Source: a bacterium
GTDB taxonomy: Bacteria; Patescibacteriota; Saccharimonadia; Saccharimonadales; UBA4665
NCBI GenBank assembly: GCA_021804085.1
Contig: JAJZKM010000008.1
Coordinates: 1-38,811, forward strand
DNA length: 38,811 nt
Reading direction: 5' to 3'
Of the stretch, positions 6,625-15,399 are shown piece after piece. Both the position numbers and the translations under genes were made by a program. Under the pieces are notes generated by a model. It was given only the letters and a program-made list of their open reading frames with translations, was not told the DNA's origin and searched no databases. Every line of letters begins with the position of its first letter. Position 1 is the first letter of the stretch.

Positions 6625-7098
6625 TTATGCTCCAAGCCCTTTTGCAATAAAAGTAACTAAAAAGGCGGCAGAAATAGCAATCAATAACCCGACTAGGGAA
6701 TATATTATTGTATTTAACGCCTGAGCAGTTACTTCGGGGGTGCCCATACTTGTAGTGTATCTAACCGCCGCGTAAATTATCATAACAACTGCAGCGATTC
6801 CTGCTACCCTAAGAAGAATTTCTATTATTGCCGCAACAATTAACCAAATATCCGCTATGTTATTTATTACTGGAACACACGAAGTGTTGAACCCCATATC
6901 TCCTTGTATCGTTTCTTGGCGCATAGGTAAAAACTCGTACCACGTAGGAAGTCCAAATATTGATGTGTTGTTTTTGCAGCTGACATTAAATGCTGCGACA
7001 GTTGTTTGCGCAAATGTCTTGCCAAAGAAAACAAAAGGTACCATCACGAGAATTGCGAAAACACTAATAAATTTATACTTAAGCATCTGGTTGCTCAT
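6625..7098 (-). CDS. T4SS pilin-like protein, copy 5 of 6 (divergent)
   Basis: This 157-aa protein has a signal peptide (about 1-30, ending KTFA) and a longer exposed segment of about 50 residues with two Cys (VSCKNN and TSCVPV). The two hydrophobic helices flank AAVRYTTSMGTPEVTAQALNT, a diverged version of the GG(F/L)R(Y/F)xxSGG turn. Spacing and topology match the other pilins, but sequence identity is low. It overlaps copy 6 by 4 bp and precedes copy 4 by 2 bp, so the six genes are read as one message. Confidence 0.75.
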   Translation of the reverse strand: MSNQMLKYKFISVFAILVMVPFVFFGKTFAQTTVAAFNVSCKNNTSIFGLPTWYEFLPMRQETIQGDMGFNTSCVPVINNIADIWLIVAAIIEILLRVAGIAAVVMIIYAAVRYTTSMGTPEVTAQALNTIIYSLVGLLIAISAAFLVTFIAKGLGA

Positions 7099-7529
7099 AA
7101 TCCAAAAACACCCGCCGGTACAATGTAGTTAAGGATGGCATAAATAAAAAGAAATAATATAAGTGCCGTAAACGAACTCTGAATCCGCTTTGATGCGGCA
7201 GCAACTGCTTGTGGATTACCAGATGAAAAGATATATTGAATACCAGCAACAGTAATCGAAGCAATTATTACCAGACCAACACCGTCAGAAAGCAATCGAA
7301 TAATAGAAAACAATAAATCTAAAATAGGATTACCTTTGCCAACACACCCAAAATCTATACTTGTCTTAACTGTATCGCTTCCACTACCGCAGACATAGGT
7401 TGCGGCAAAGTGACTATTCGAGATAGGTAAAGCATAGGTCGTAGCTGTGGAGTGAAAAAAACTAATCGCCATGATCATCAACGATATGACTGTTAGGGGT
7501 TGCAGAATGGTTATTTTGATTTTGTTCAC
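7095..7529 (-). CDS. T4SS pilin-like protein, copy 6 of 6 (first gene of the operon)
   Basis: This 144-aa protein starts with GTG and is the promoter-proximal gene of the pilin operon. It has a hydrophobic leader (about 1-35), an exposed segment with two Cys (TYVCGSG and FGCVGK), and a first helix around LLSDGVGLVIIASITVAG. The turn IQYIFSSGNPQAVAAASKR and a second helix LILFLFIYAILNYIV follow. It is the most diverged copy. The 90-bp gap to the divergent 1013-aa gene must hold both promoters. TAGAAT and TAACAT upstream on the minus strand are -10 candidates. Confidence 0.72.
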   Translation of the reverse strand: MNKIKITILQPLTVISLMIMAISFFHSTATTYALPISNSHFAATYVCGSGSDTVKTSIDFGCVGKGNPILDLLFSIIRLLSDGVGLVIIASITVAGIQYIFSSGNPQAVAAASKRIQSSFTALILFLFIYAILNYIVPAGVFGL

Positions 7530-7592
7530 TTATGTTACCTAGTTAAGATTCTATCATTTTATGACGTGACGCAAAAGATAGTATATTTTGCT

Positions 7593-7610
7593 ATTCTTAT
7601 TCTTATTCTT
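7593..7610 (+). repeat. Three tandem ATTCTT hexamers in the divergent promoter region
   Basis: Three perfect ATTCTT copies lie between TTGCTA (7589-7594, overlapping the first copy) and TATTAT (7614-7619), just before the 1013-aa gene. They sit where a -35/-10 spacer would be. Confidence 0.7.
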
Positions 7611-7613
7611 TGA

Positions 7614-7619
7614 TATTAT
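7614..7619 (+). promoter_or_regulatory. Possible -10 box for the VirB6-like operon
   Basis: TATTAT lies immediately before ATG 7620 and 9 nt before the in-frame ATG 7629. The second spacing fits a leaderless start at 7629 and matches other leaderless-looking genes in the window. Confidence 0.4.
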
Positions 7620-10600
7620 ATGAATTATATGTTTCGAAAAAAAACAAAAAGATTTGTTACGCTACTGTTTCTCTTTTTGTTGGTCGTAATAACAGTATTT
7701 GGCCCGCTTGTTAAAAACGCATTAGCAGCCACAACATCAGGTCCACCAAACAACAGCACCGTTGATGTAACTAATGGCCCTGTGGTTAATTTGAACTGGG
7801 TTAATGAGTGTTATATATCTGGATCTATCATCTATACTGACCAATACGGAAATCAGCGAACAACCAATCTGGTCTTAAACAATGCAAACTGTATACAAAA
7901 CTGGGATCAGAACGGGATAAAGAGTAAAAACGTAGTACGATCGGGTCATACTTATGAATCAAACGGCAATACTTGCCAGAATGTCTCGTCACAATCCTAT
8001 CTTAAAATAAGTGCCTATGTACCCGCAGAAATAGTAACCGTTGGAACTCTTTATTATAATCTACCAGGTCTTAACTCCTCTTGTGGGAGTATAGACTTAA
8101 GCTCTCCCGGTTCTGGTATTCATATAGGTCAACCACAAAACGCTAATATAGTGTTCGCCATATACGGCAACAGCATAGTCCGCGTAGATAACAGTAGTTA
8201 TTTTATTTTTAATCAATCATCCTCTAATAAAAATTTATACGTTTTGAATTCTGGTGGAATCTGTAGTGATCGTATTTATGTTAACTCCCAAAATAATGCT
8301 ACCTTATGGAATTTACAGCCAAGTTCAGGTTCTGGCAATAATCAGCTCCCGGCAAATATTGAAGCTGACGGCTGCAGCGTATCTAATGATAATACGGATA
8401 TCGATGGTCCTGCAGGGGCAACCAACAACGCTAATTGTCAAACTCAATCACCTTCTGTTCTAGGTTCGATTAATCCTGTTAATGACAGTAACTTTAACAA
8501 CACATGTTCTTATCACCCCGAAAATGCAAACGGAAGTTATCCCCTTAATTTGGGTGGATCTTCAAATTTAGTTAATATAACAAACCCTTCTGCGTCCTCA
8601 TCAACTCCATCGTGTATTTCCGGAGGAGCGTTTGCCTGGCTACTCTGTCCAATTATTAATGCCCTAACAGGAGCAGAAACATATATCGAAAATCTTGTCT
8701 CGTATGCTCTTGCCACTCCACCAATTGACCTAAACCCCAACGCATGTGTTGACGGAAGTACAGGTGCGGGCCAAAATTATACAGCGTGTATATATAATGT
8801 ATGGTCAGAATTTAGGGTTTTTGGAAATATAGTCTTAGTAATAGCTCTTTTGGTGGTAGTTTTTGCAGAAGCCATGGGTGGTGGTGGTTTTGAGGCATAT
8901 GAAATAAGAAAAATTTTACCTAGGATTTTATTGGCCGCCATACTTATCAATATATCGATTTACTTAATGGCTGGATTGGTCGACATAACAAACATAATTG
9001 GTAAGGGGATTTTCGGTATAATTACAGAACCTTTTAAGGCAAGTGGTGAATATGCACTTCACTTTAACACTTCAGGGGGTAACTTCTTATTTGGTACGGG
9101 TGGCTTAATGGCAATCTTCACTGCTGGAACTTTTTGGCTTCTGTTTGCCCATGGCGGTAGTGCCGCTATTGGTGATGCTATAGGTTTTTTGGTTATGTTT
9201 GCTATTGTGCCCGCTGTATTAGCCTTGCTTGGTGTACTTTTAACTATCTTTTTCAGATCAATATTAATAGTGCTGCTTTTAATGGTGTCTCCTGTTGCAT
9301 TTGCGTTATATTGTCTACCCAATACTGAACAATATTTCCACAAATGGCTCAACCTATTGACGAAAACCTTAATGGTTTATCCGGTCGTGATGGTTATCTT
9401 CGCTATGTGTGACATTGGGGCGGTTGTCGTAACTACCTTTACCACTATTACTTGGTTAGGAGATCTTTTGGCCATAGTTGCTGTTACCGCACCTTTATTT
9501 TTGGTTCCTTTTGCCTTTAAGTTTGCTGGAGGAACAATTACCGCTATGCATGGAGCAATAACTAATATAGCCAATAAAGCCCATGCGGGCATGTTGGGTG
9601 ACCCCAACGATCCATACAGCATGCAAAATCGAACCAAACGAAAGTTTGCTGTCCGGCGAAACGATGCTGGTCTAACAGGCTCCCAACTAGGAACCAGAAT
9701 CAATCCTAGACAGATATACTCCAAAGATGCTAGAGAAAGAGCTAAGTCTCGACTAAGTGCTCAAAAACAAGCCGGTCTCGAAACATTAAGACGACAGGGC
9801 CAAGAGAGTCCGTTGTGGCACATATATCAAAATGATTCTGAAGTTAATAAAGTGCTAGCGGAGCACAGAAGCGCAGGGGAAGCCAGAAATGCTTTGAATA
9901 ACTGGAGAGACACAAATCTACGGGGAGCTTCTGACGACCAAAAGGAATTAATCAATAAAAAATATACTAGCAAAATGTCAGCAATCGCGGCGGCAGAAAA
10001 AATTGGCTTCAATTCTGCCACTAGACGCGCAGCATTACTTAATCCAAACTATATTAAATTTGAAGCTGCTGAGGGTGAAGAAGGGTGGAATAAGGCTGTA
10101 GGTATTATGCACGACATAAGCGGTGGTGATGAGTTTCAGTTTCGCTCAATAATGAATGAGTATCGAGCACAAGCAAAGGCGGCTGGCCGATTTGACCAAT
10201 TGGGCAACAAAGAAGGTAATGTCAGTTATGATGGTCAGGCAGCGTGGAACGACCAAAGCTTGTATAACATTGCTCAGGGAAGTCCAAAAACTGTTCGTGG
10301 TAGCAGCAACTACTATGCTGGTGTAATCAATCGGGCTAGTGCAGGCACTTTGGAAGAAAATGGCCGAGATGCTAGTTTCTTTGCAGAAGCAAAACGCAGA
10401 GGTCTCAATAAGCCTGAAGATGTCAAAAAGATTGCACTTAATTCCGCTGGAATATTTTACAACGAACTCGGGGTTGTTGGTAACGCTGGTTCGGGAATAA
10501 TGCGTGACGAAGCCCTGGCAGCTCAGCGCCGGATAAGACAAATGTTAGATATAGCAACACAGCCCGACGGAGGAATTCAGACTATACTAAACTCAGAAGA

Positions 10601-10661
10601 TGTGAAGCAAGGTACTAGAAACCCATCAGGTCCAATAAATCAACCCAACTCTAACCCATGA
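7620..10661 (+). CDS. VirB6/TrbL-like polytopic T4SS protein with large ectodomain and cytoplasmic tail
   Basis: This 1013-aa protein has a signal sequence (about 1-37). A Ser/Asn-rich extracytoplasmic domain of roughly 350 residues follows, with about a dozen Cys (e.g. WVNECYI, NANCIQN, GSCSIDL-like). A block of some six to eight hydrophobic helices lies between about 395 and 645, and a hydrophilic, charged C-terminal domain runs to 1013. The membrane block (EIRKILPRILLAAILINISI, VSPVAFALYCLP, LVPFAFKFAGG) has the character of VirB6/TrbL inner-membrane proteins, which form the translocation channel in T4SSs. Family assignment rests on topology and context. The stop overlaps the next ATG by 4 bp. 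Leaderless-type signals favour an actual start at 7629 (MFRKKTKRF), which also gives a cleaner signal peptide. Confidence 0.75.
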   Translation: MNYMFRKKTKRFVTLLFLFLLVVITVFGPLVKNALAATTSGPPNNSTVDVTNGPVVNLNWVNECYISGSIIYTDQYGNQRTTNLVLNNANCIQNWDQNGIKSKNVVRSGHTYESNGNTCQNVSSQSYLKISAYVPAEIVTVGTLYYNLPGLNSSCGSIDLSSPGSGIHIGQPQNANIVFAIYGNSIVRVDNSSYFIFNQSSSNKNLYVLNSGGICSDRIYVNSQNNATLWNLQPSSGSGNNQLPANIEADGCSVSNDNTDIDGPAGATNNANCQTQSPSVLGSINPVNDSNFNNTCSYHPENANGSYPLNLGGSSNLVNITNPSASSSTPSCISGGAFAWLLCPIINALTGAETYIENLVSYALATPPIDLNPNACVDGSTGAGQNYTACIYNVWSEFRVFGNIVLVIALLVVVFAEAMGGGGFEAYEIRKILPRILLAAILINISIYLMAGLVDITNIIGKGIFGIITEPFKASGEYALHFNTSGGNFLFGTGGLMAIFTAGTFWLLFAHGGSAAIGDAIGFLVMFAIVPAVLALLGVLLTIFFRSILIVLLLMVSPVAFALYCLPNTEQYFHKWLNLLTKTLMVYPVVMVIFAMCDIGAVVVTTFTTITWLGDLLAIVAVTAPLFLVPFAFKFAGGTITAMHGAITNIANKAHAGMLGDPNDPYSMQNRTKRKFAVRRNDAGLTGSQLGTRINPRQIYSKDARERAKSRLSAQKQAGLETLRRQGQESPLWHIYQNDSEVNKVLAEHRSAGEARNALNNWRDTNLRGASDDQKELINKKYTSKMSAIAAAEKIGFNSATRRAALLNPNYIKFEAAEGEEGWNKAVGIMHDISGGDEFQFRSIMNEYRAQAKAAGRFDQLGNKEGNVSYDGQAAWNDQSLYNIAQGSPKTVRGSSNYYAGVINRASAGTLEENGRDASFFAEAKRRGLNKPEDVKKIALNSAGIFYNELGVVGNAGSGIMRDEALAAQRRIRQMLDIATQPDGGIQTILNSEDVKQGTRNPSGPINQPNSNP

Positions 10662-12976
10662 GCCAAGAAAATAACGGTTTATACGACTTTCAACCCAACA
10701 AAAGAAACATAAACAAACATGCTGGTGTTGCGGAGTCACTTAAAGAGCAAGAAAACAAAGCGTCAGACAGCGCACGAGACTCAGAGAATTTTAAAGAAAA
10801 TTTAGGTTCAGATGGCCTATACAAAAAAGAGAAAGATTCATCGATTAGCGATTCTTCTCAAAAAAGCATGAAAATGCCACAGAAAATGAAAAATATTTTT
10901 TGGGGCACAAAAAAAAGGAAAATCGCCACCTCCAGTACTGGTATTGTAGGATCAATTGTTAGTGTTGTTTTTTCGATGATTTTTCTAGCTGCAGGTCCTG
11001 CTCAATTAATTCAGCTATCTAATATTCTTGGTGGTGATTTGTCTACTATGGATGGAGCCACCTCATTGCGATATAGTAGTTTATTGCGTTATTCTGGATC
11101 TCAGGACATCGGAGAAACAAGATTAGGTGTTCTAGGGAAACTCTACTTAAGACCCCAGCTCAAGGCTATGGAAGATATTGGTGTTACATTCAACACTAAT
11201 TCGTCTGGGGGACTAAAAAGTACAACCATTGACACAGAAAAATACACAAATAGCATTTCAGACGTCAAAGGCTATACTCCTGAAGAACTAAGATCCTATT
11301 TGGCAGACAATATAAGTGGATTAAATCTTTCTGAGATTACCAATAATGGAGACGGGACTTTGACAATAGGAGGTTCTTCGGCTGAACTTACAACAAGCCT
11401 ATCGAGATCAATCGTCAATTCGTTTACCGACGACTTGCCAAGTAGCAAGATTCTTACTGCCATGACTAAACGTGTTTTTAAGGACTATTTTGATGCTCCT
11501 TCACTATTTCATCCATATAAGGTTATTAAGTCCAAAACTAGACAAGCTATCACAAAAATTACAGATAAAGCAGAAGAGGAAAAGTCTGTAAAGGAAGATG
11601 TTGTCGACCCTGAAGCGCAGGCAACTAATTTAACTAATATAAAAAGTAATTTAGATTCGTTTTTTAAAGATTCTAGTGCAGGAAAAGCCATCACCAAGGC
11701 ACTACTAATCACTGCTTTCGCCTGTACTATACGTTCTGCGGCTAAATATGTAGTTGAGTTTAATAGGGCTGCAATAGTACTTCCAGCGGCACTGGAAGCG
11801 GTTCGCCTAGTTTCTGCGGGTAATCAAGTTGAGTCTGGTCAAAACGTGTCGCTTTCTCAGGTCGGAGCTACAGTTGGAAGTTTCGTTAATAGTAGCGGCC
11901 AATCCATCTGGAGCGCAAAGTCTCTGCAGGTAACGGCAAACATGGCCAATCCATCAGGTCCTAATTTACCCACTCAATATGCGCAAGCTTTTTCTGGAAA
12001 AACCACTGCGAACAATATTATAAACGGAATGGATGCCGGAGGCGCCATAGTTGGTTTTGCGTGTAGCCCGATCGGGCAAGTTATTCAGGGGCTTACTGGA
12101 TTAATTGCTCTTTTATCCGCCGTACCAACCGATGGTACGTCTCTAGCAGGTTTTTATGCGGTTAAGGGTACTGAGCTTGGAACCACAATGGTTCTCTTTA
12201 TGTCTTTGCAAAAAATTTTAGAAAAGGTATTTGAAGATAAGGCCGTAGTCCCTGCAGTTCTTAGTGGACCACTGGGCGGCAACTTAATGGCATATGGGGC
12301 CAGGGAGGCTGGAAATATGGGTGCTCGTTCGGAAGGAGGGGTTGCATTGTCTAGTTCTGACACCCAAAAAGTAGTTGCGTATGATCAGTCCCAAAGTAAA
12401 AAACAATTTTCTTCACAAGATTTCTTCGCAAGAATCTTTAACATTGATAGCAATAATTCCCTTTTCGGAAAACTTGCTGATTATATTCAGCCAAGCATTA
12501 AAAGCGTTGGTGACACTTTTTTGGGATTATTTAATTTTGGTCATATTTTTTCAGGAATTGTATCTTCCATATTGCCTAAGGCTAGCGCCGCCAGTACTCC
12601 ATATAACTGGGAATTTCCCTTATATGGCATACCATCAAGTATTCTAGATAGTAGTGATCCAACCATGCAAAACCCTTACGCAAACGCAAACGAAGTTAGT
12701 CAACTACTGAACACACAGTCTACAGAAGCTCAAAACATGATAAACCGCGCGAACACTTGTTTTGGTGTCAGTATTGAAAAAATATCAGGACAGTGGTCTG
12801 TGATCCCACAAAGTGATGTTAACCCTGACACTTCATCATATATAAACGCAGACTGCAACAACCTAAGTGATAATAACTGGCAGAGAATAATTCTGTTTGT
12901 TTTGGATTCACGAACAATGGATGCATATGCCTGTTATAGAGGAAATCAGCAGTCATGCAGCAATACAGGATTTTAA
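10658..12976 (+). CDS. Large membrane protein of unknown function in the T4SS-like operon
   Basis: This 772-aa protein matches no family I recognise. It has a hydrophilic, Lys/Ser/Glu-rich N-terminus (about 1-90) that ends in a basic patch (WGTKKRK). A first membrane helix at about 97-120 contains GIVGSIVSVVFSMIFLAAGP. A polar region of about 200 residues follows, then hydrophobic stretches near 345-380 and 455-530. The C-terminal region (about 620-772) has a Cys-rich end (YACYRGNQQSCSNTGF). It overlaps the VirB6-like gene by 4 bp and is followed 1 nt later by the cell-wall hydrolase, so it should be a structural or assembly part of the same machine, perhaps filling the VirB8/VirB10 space. 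That role is inference from position only. Confidence 0.7.
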   Translation: MSQENNGLYDFQPNKRNINKHAGVAESLKEQENKASDSARDSENFKENLGSDGLYKKEKDSSISDSSQKSMKMPQKMKNIFWGTKKRKIATSSTGIVGSIVSVVFSMIFLAAGPAQLIQLSNILGGDLSTMDGATSLRYSSLLRYSGSQDIGETRLGVLGKLYLRPQLKAMEDIGVTFNTNSSGGLKSTTIDTEKYTNSISDVKGYTPEELRSYLADNISGLNLSEITNNGDGTLTIGGSSAELTTSLSRSIVNSFTDDLPSSKILTAMTKRVFKDYFDAPSLFHPYKVIKSKTRQAITKITDKAEEEKSVKEDVVDPEAQATNLTNIKSNLDSFFKDSSAGKAITKALLITAFACTIRSAAKYVVEFNRAAIVLPAALEAVRLVSAGNQVESGQNVSLSQVGATVGSFVNSSGQSIWSAKSLQVTANMANPSGPNLPTQYAQAFSGKTTANNIINGMDAGGAIVGFACSPIGQVIQGLTGLIALLSAVPTDGTSLAGFYAVKGTELGTTMVLFMSLQKILEKVFEDKAVVPAVLSGPLGGNLMAYGAREAGNMGARSEGGVALSSSDTQKVVAYDQSQSKKQFSSQDFFARIFNIDSNNSLFGKLADYIQPSIKSVGDTFLGLFNFGHIFSGIVSSILPKASAASTPYNWEFPLYGIPSSILDSSDPTMQNPYANANEVSQLLNTQSTEAQNMINRANTCFGVSIEKISGQWSVIPQSDVNPDTSSYINADCNNLSDNNWQRIILFVLDSRTMDAYACYRGNQQSCSNTGF

Positions 12977-12977
12977 A

Positions 12978-14255
12978 ATGAAACGGCTTATTAATAATAT
13001 TGCTAAAGTTATTTTTATTTTAATAATTGCCCTTGTTGTGACAAATGTACCTGGCGCGGTGGTCGATGGACTAAGCCAAAGTCAAGTTAATCTTTTGCAG
13101 TCAAATATTCTTTATTTTGATTCTAGTAACTACGCCTGTTCGGGAAGCACTAGTGCTGGCAACAGCCTTGACTCATGGATGCAGGCAGAAGCAATCATGG
13201 AAAGTGGCAACAATCCAAAGTCTAACAGTGGAGATTTGGCATATGGAAAATATCAAATAATTCCTAGCACCTGGGAAGGGTACGCCGTTGCTTTTTACCC
13301 TCCAGCCGAAAAATATCCAACCGCAAATCTCGCTCCATCAAATATTCAGGACGCGCTTGTGTATCTAGCAAACATACCTGTTTATAAAGAGTTTAACGGG
13401 GATCCTTTCTGGTTAGCTGTTAACTGGTATAGCCCCACTGACGACCAATACTATCCCAACAAAAACGCACCTGGACTTAACGCAATTCCAGACCCAGGTG
13501 CCGGCAATAAGACTACTGTGTTTGATTATGCTACCAGCATAGCCAACGCAGTAAGCACGGGCAACCTTAACAATACGACACTAAGTTCTGTAAGCTTATC
13601 TTATTCATCTGCGCCTAATTTCTCCACCTATCTAGCTCAAGATGGTGGAGCTCCAACCGCGCGAACCTCCACTGCAACTAGTTTAACTTCAAACAATTGT
13701 AGTTCATCGTTAGCTAATGACTGCCAAATAGGTTCGGGAAGCTCTAAGACGGTAACCGGTCCAAATGCCGCCATTCTGTGTGAGGCGGAACAATACTCTG
13801 GAATATATTATCTATGGGGGGGTGGTCATGGATATAACTCTTTCAGGTTAAAGTGTCCCGAATCGTCAATATCGGCAGCGGCTAGTACAAGTACTGCTTC
13901 AAACCCCGGTAACTGCGCGACTGACTGTAGTGGTCTAGTAAGTGTTGCTGTAGACGCTGTATATAACCAAGATTTTAACTGGATAGTTTCAGAAACTAAC
14001 GGAGCAATGGAAGGAGGTGGTTCGCAGTACTGGCAACAAATTCCCATATCCCAGGCTCAAGCGGGAGATATTGTTACGCACTATGCTCCTGGAGATGGAC
14101 ATGTTGAGATTGTGGAGTCCGTAAACGGTAATACTGTTTACACTTTTGGTTCACATGAGCCTGGGGTACAGACTGGGCCAGCAACACCCCCAGGAAATAT
14201 TAATTACTGGAACGGAGGTGCTTGGCGCTATATAGGGCCAGGCAGTAATTCATGA
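12978..14255 (+). CDS. VirB1-like bifunctional cell-wall hydrolase: transglycosylase-like plus NlpC/P60
   Basis: This secreted protein of 425 aa has an N-terminal signal or anchor helix (about 6-28). A lysozyme/transglycosylase-like domain (about 60-170) has the acidic motif AEAIMESGNN followed by GDLAYGKYQIIPSTW. A Ser/Thr-rich linker (about 195-255) and a C-terminal NlpC/P60-type domain (about 265-420) follow. In that domain the nucleophile Cys317 sits in DCSGLV and His375 in GHVEIVE. It would cut both glycan strands and peptide stems, opening the wall for the secretion apparatus, as VirB1 does. The start at 12978 is preferred over an in-frame ATG at 12897. It follows the upstream stop by 1 nt, exposes the signal peptide, and avoids an 80-bp overlap. 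It overlaps the next gene by 4 bp. Confidence 0.86.
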   Translation: MKRLINNIAKVIFILIIALVVTNVPGAVVDGLSQSQVNLLQSNILYFDSSNYACSGSTSAGNSLDSWMQAEAIMESGNNPKSNSGDLAYGKYQIIPSTWEGYAVAFYPPAEKYPTANLAPSNIQDALVYLANIPVYKEFNGDPFWLAVNWYSPTDDQYYPNKNAPGLNAIPDPGAGNKTTVFDYATSIANAVSTGNLNNTTLSSVSLSYSSAPNFSTYLAQDGGAPTARTSTATSLTSNNCSSSLANDCQIGSGSSKTVTGPNAAILCEAEQYSGIYYLWGGGHGYNSFRLKCPESSISAAASTSTASNPGNCATDCSGLVSVAVDAVYNQDFNWIVSETNGAMEGGGSQYWQQIPISQAQAGDIVTHYAPGDGHVEIVESVNGNTVYTFGSHEPGVQTGPATPPGNINYWNGGAWRYIGPGSNS

Positions 14256-14671
14256 AAAATACTTTAATAGTATTATCGGTTGTTTTCTTTATTTTTATAA
14301 TTAGCTTTTTAGTTAAGGACACTCTGCTGGGTGGAGCAAAATATGTAACGCTTAGCAATGAGCCAATATACGTGGCGGTTTCAGCTGGTTTAAAAAGTAA
14401 ATCTCACGAAAACTATACACCTATAGAAGGAAAAGACTACACTATAACGTCGACGCATTTTTTGAACAACAATTCGTGGATAGTTGTCGGCGTTCAACCA
14501 GTCGGAGCATCGGCGGATCCGGGTTTAATGGTATTGCATAAAATAGGCAATTCCTATGTAAGTGTAATCGGATCAGTTGGTTCTGTATCTAACTCTCTTT
14601 TGGGGGGTGTAATCGTAGGCCAACTTCCGCCAAATGTCATTAATTATATTAAAAATTTAAACAATGATTAA
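14252..14671 (+). CDS. Small membrane-anchored exported protein, unknown
   Basis: This 139-aa protein has an N-terminal hydrophobic helix (about 4-22) and then an extracytoplasmic domain of about 110 residues. The motif HFLNNNSWIVVGVQPVG is followed by SADPGLMVLHKIGNSYVSVIG. This pattern, in which a quantity is evaluated and compared, resembles small exported beta domains common in CPR genomes, but I cannot name the family. It is coupled by 4 bp to the hydrolase gene and overlaps the next gene by 8 bp, so it belongs to the T4SS-like operon. Confidence 0.72.
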   Translation: MKNTLIVLSVVFFIFIISFLVKDTLLGGAKYVTLSNEPIYVAVSAGLKSKSHENYTPIEGKDYTITSTHFLNNNSWIVVGVQPVGASADPGLMVLHKIGNSYVSVIGSVGSVSNSLLGGVIVGQLPPNVINYIKNLNND

Positions 14672-15239
14672 TAATATTCAATTAAAGATAAAATTTTTAC
14701 TAGTTTTTATTATAATTTTATTGGTCTTGGGCACAGTATATAACCTAATAGATGCTATTTACATAAATCAAGTCACTGGAACATTGATAGCTAACTCTCC
14801 CGGGAACTTTCTAACCATAGAGCAGGGGAAAGATAAACTAGTTAACCTAGGGTGGTCGACGGCGAAAGTAAAGCTTCGTCCAGGATCGTATCTACTCTTG
14901 GCTAGCTCTGGCCACTCTCAAACAAGTAGTTCATTTTCTATAGTAGCCAAAAAAACAACCGTAAAGAGTATTAGTATTAAAAAAACGCTTAGTCCCGAGT
15001 ATTTAATCTCTAGCGTTGATGGAAATAAACTGATAGCTAGTTTGCCATTTATTGGTCCAAATTTTAACTACGAAATAAACTACAAATATCAAATTATGCA
15101 AAAAGCTAATTTACCAATAATTGTTATAACGGCACCAAACACCACTTATCGCAACGATGCACTTAATGTTATTAAAGCTCTTGGGTTTAATCCTTCAGTA
15201 CTTAATATTCAATATGTCGTAGCCACTCCAAGCCCATAA
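14664..15239 (+). CDS. Membrane-anchored exported protein, possibly PEGA-like, unknown
   Basis: This 191-aa protein has an N-terminal membrane helix (about 8-30). A beta-rich domain follows in which GTLIANSPGNFLTIEQGKDK and VKLRPGSYLLLASS resemble the surface-layer PEGA fold (substitution of G-x-L and a PGxYxL turn); this is tentative. The C-terminal half (about 110-191) ends YVVATPSP and has an alpha/beta feel (PIIVITAPNTTYRNDALNVI). It is the last gene of the first plus-strand T4SS block and is followed by a weak hairpin and a 174-bp gap. Confidence 0.7.
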   Translation: MINNIQLKIKFLLVFIIILLVLGTVYNLIDAIYINQVTGTLIANSPGNFLTIEQGKDKLVNLGWSTAKVKLRPGSYLLLASSGHSQTSSSFSIVAKKTTVKSISIKKTLSPEYLISSVDGNKLIASLPFIGPNFNYEINYKYQIMQKANLPIIVITAPNTTYRNDALNVIKALGFNPSVLNIQYVVATPSP

Positions 15240-15249
15240 TTTACTATAT

Positions 15250-15280
15250 AAAATCAAAATGGTGATTTTACTTATTTTTG
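15250..15280 (+). terminator. Weak terminator-like hairpin
   Basis: AAAATCA (15250-15256) and TGATTTT (15263-15269) form a 7-bp AT-rich stem with a 6-nt loop, followed by ACTTATTTTTG. It may partly separate the VirB6-like block from the PrgI-VirB4 block. Confidence 0.4.
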
Positions 15281-15399
15281 TAACTGGGCAATACTTATGC
15301 TTACTACAAAATATGCTCTGTTAAACAAAAAACGGATCGATTAAAGGTAGTGTCTATGTCATAATTCATAGATCGATATATCTAACAACTTTACTCTGT

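Noticed and set aside
4928-7529. Pilin array as type IV pilus (PilA) genes
   Set aside because: No prepilin peptidase motif (GFxxxE) occurs at the N-termini. The two-helix layout with a GG-R-(S)GG turn and the VirB4/VirB6/PrgI neighbours indicate VirB2-type pilins.
12897-12977. Upstream ATG extending the cell-wall hydrolase by 27 codons
   Set aside because: It would overlap the previous gene by 80 bp and bury the signal peptide. The ATG at 12978 fits both spacing and export.
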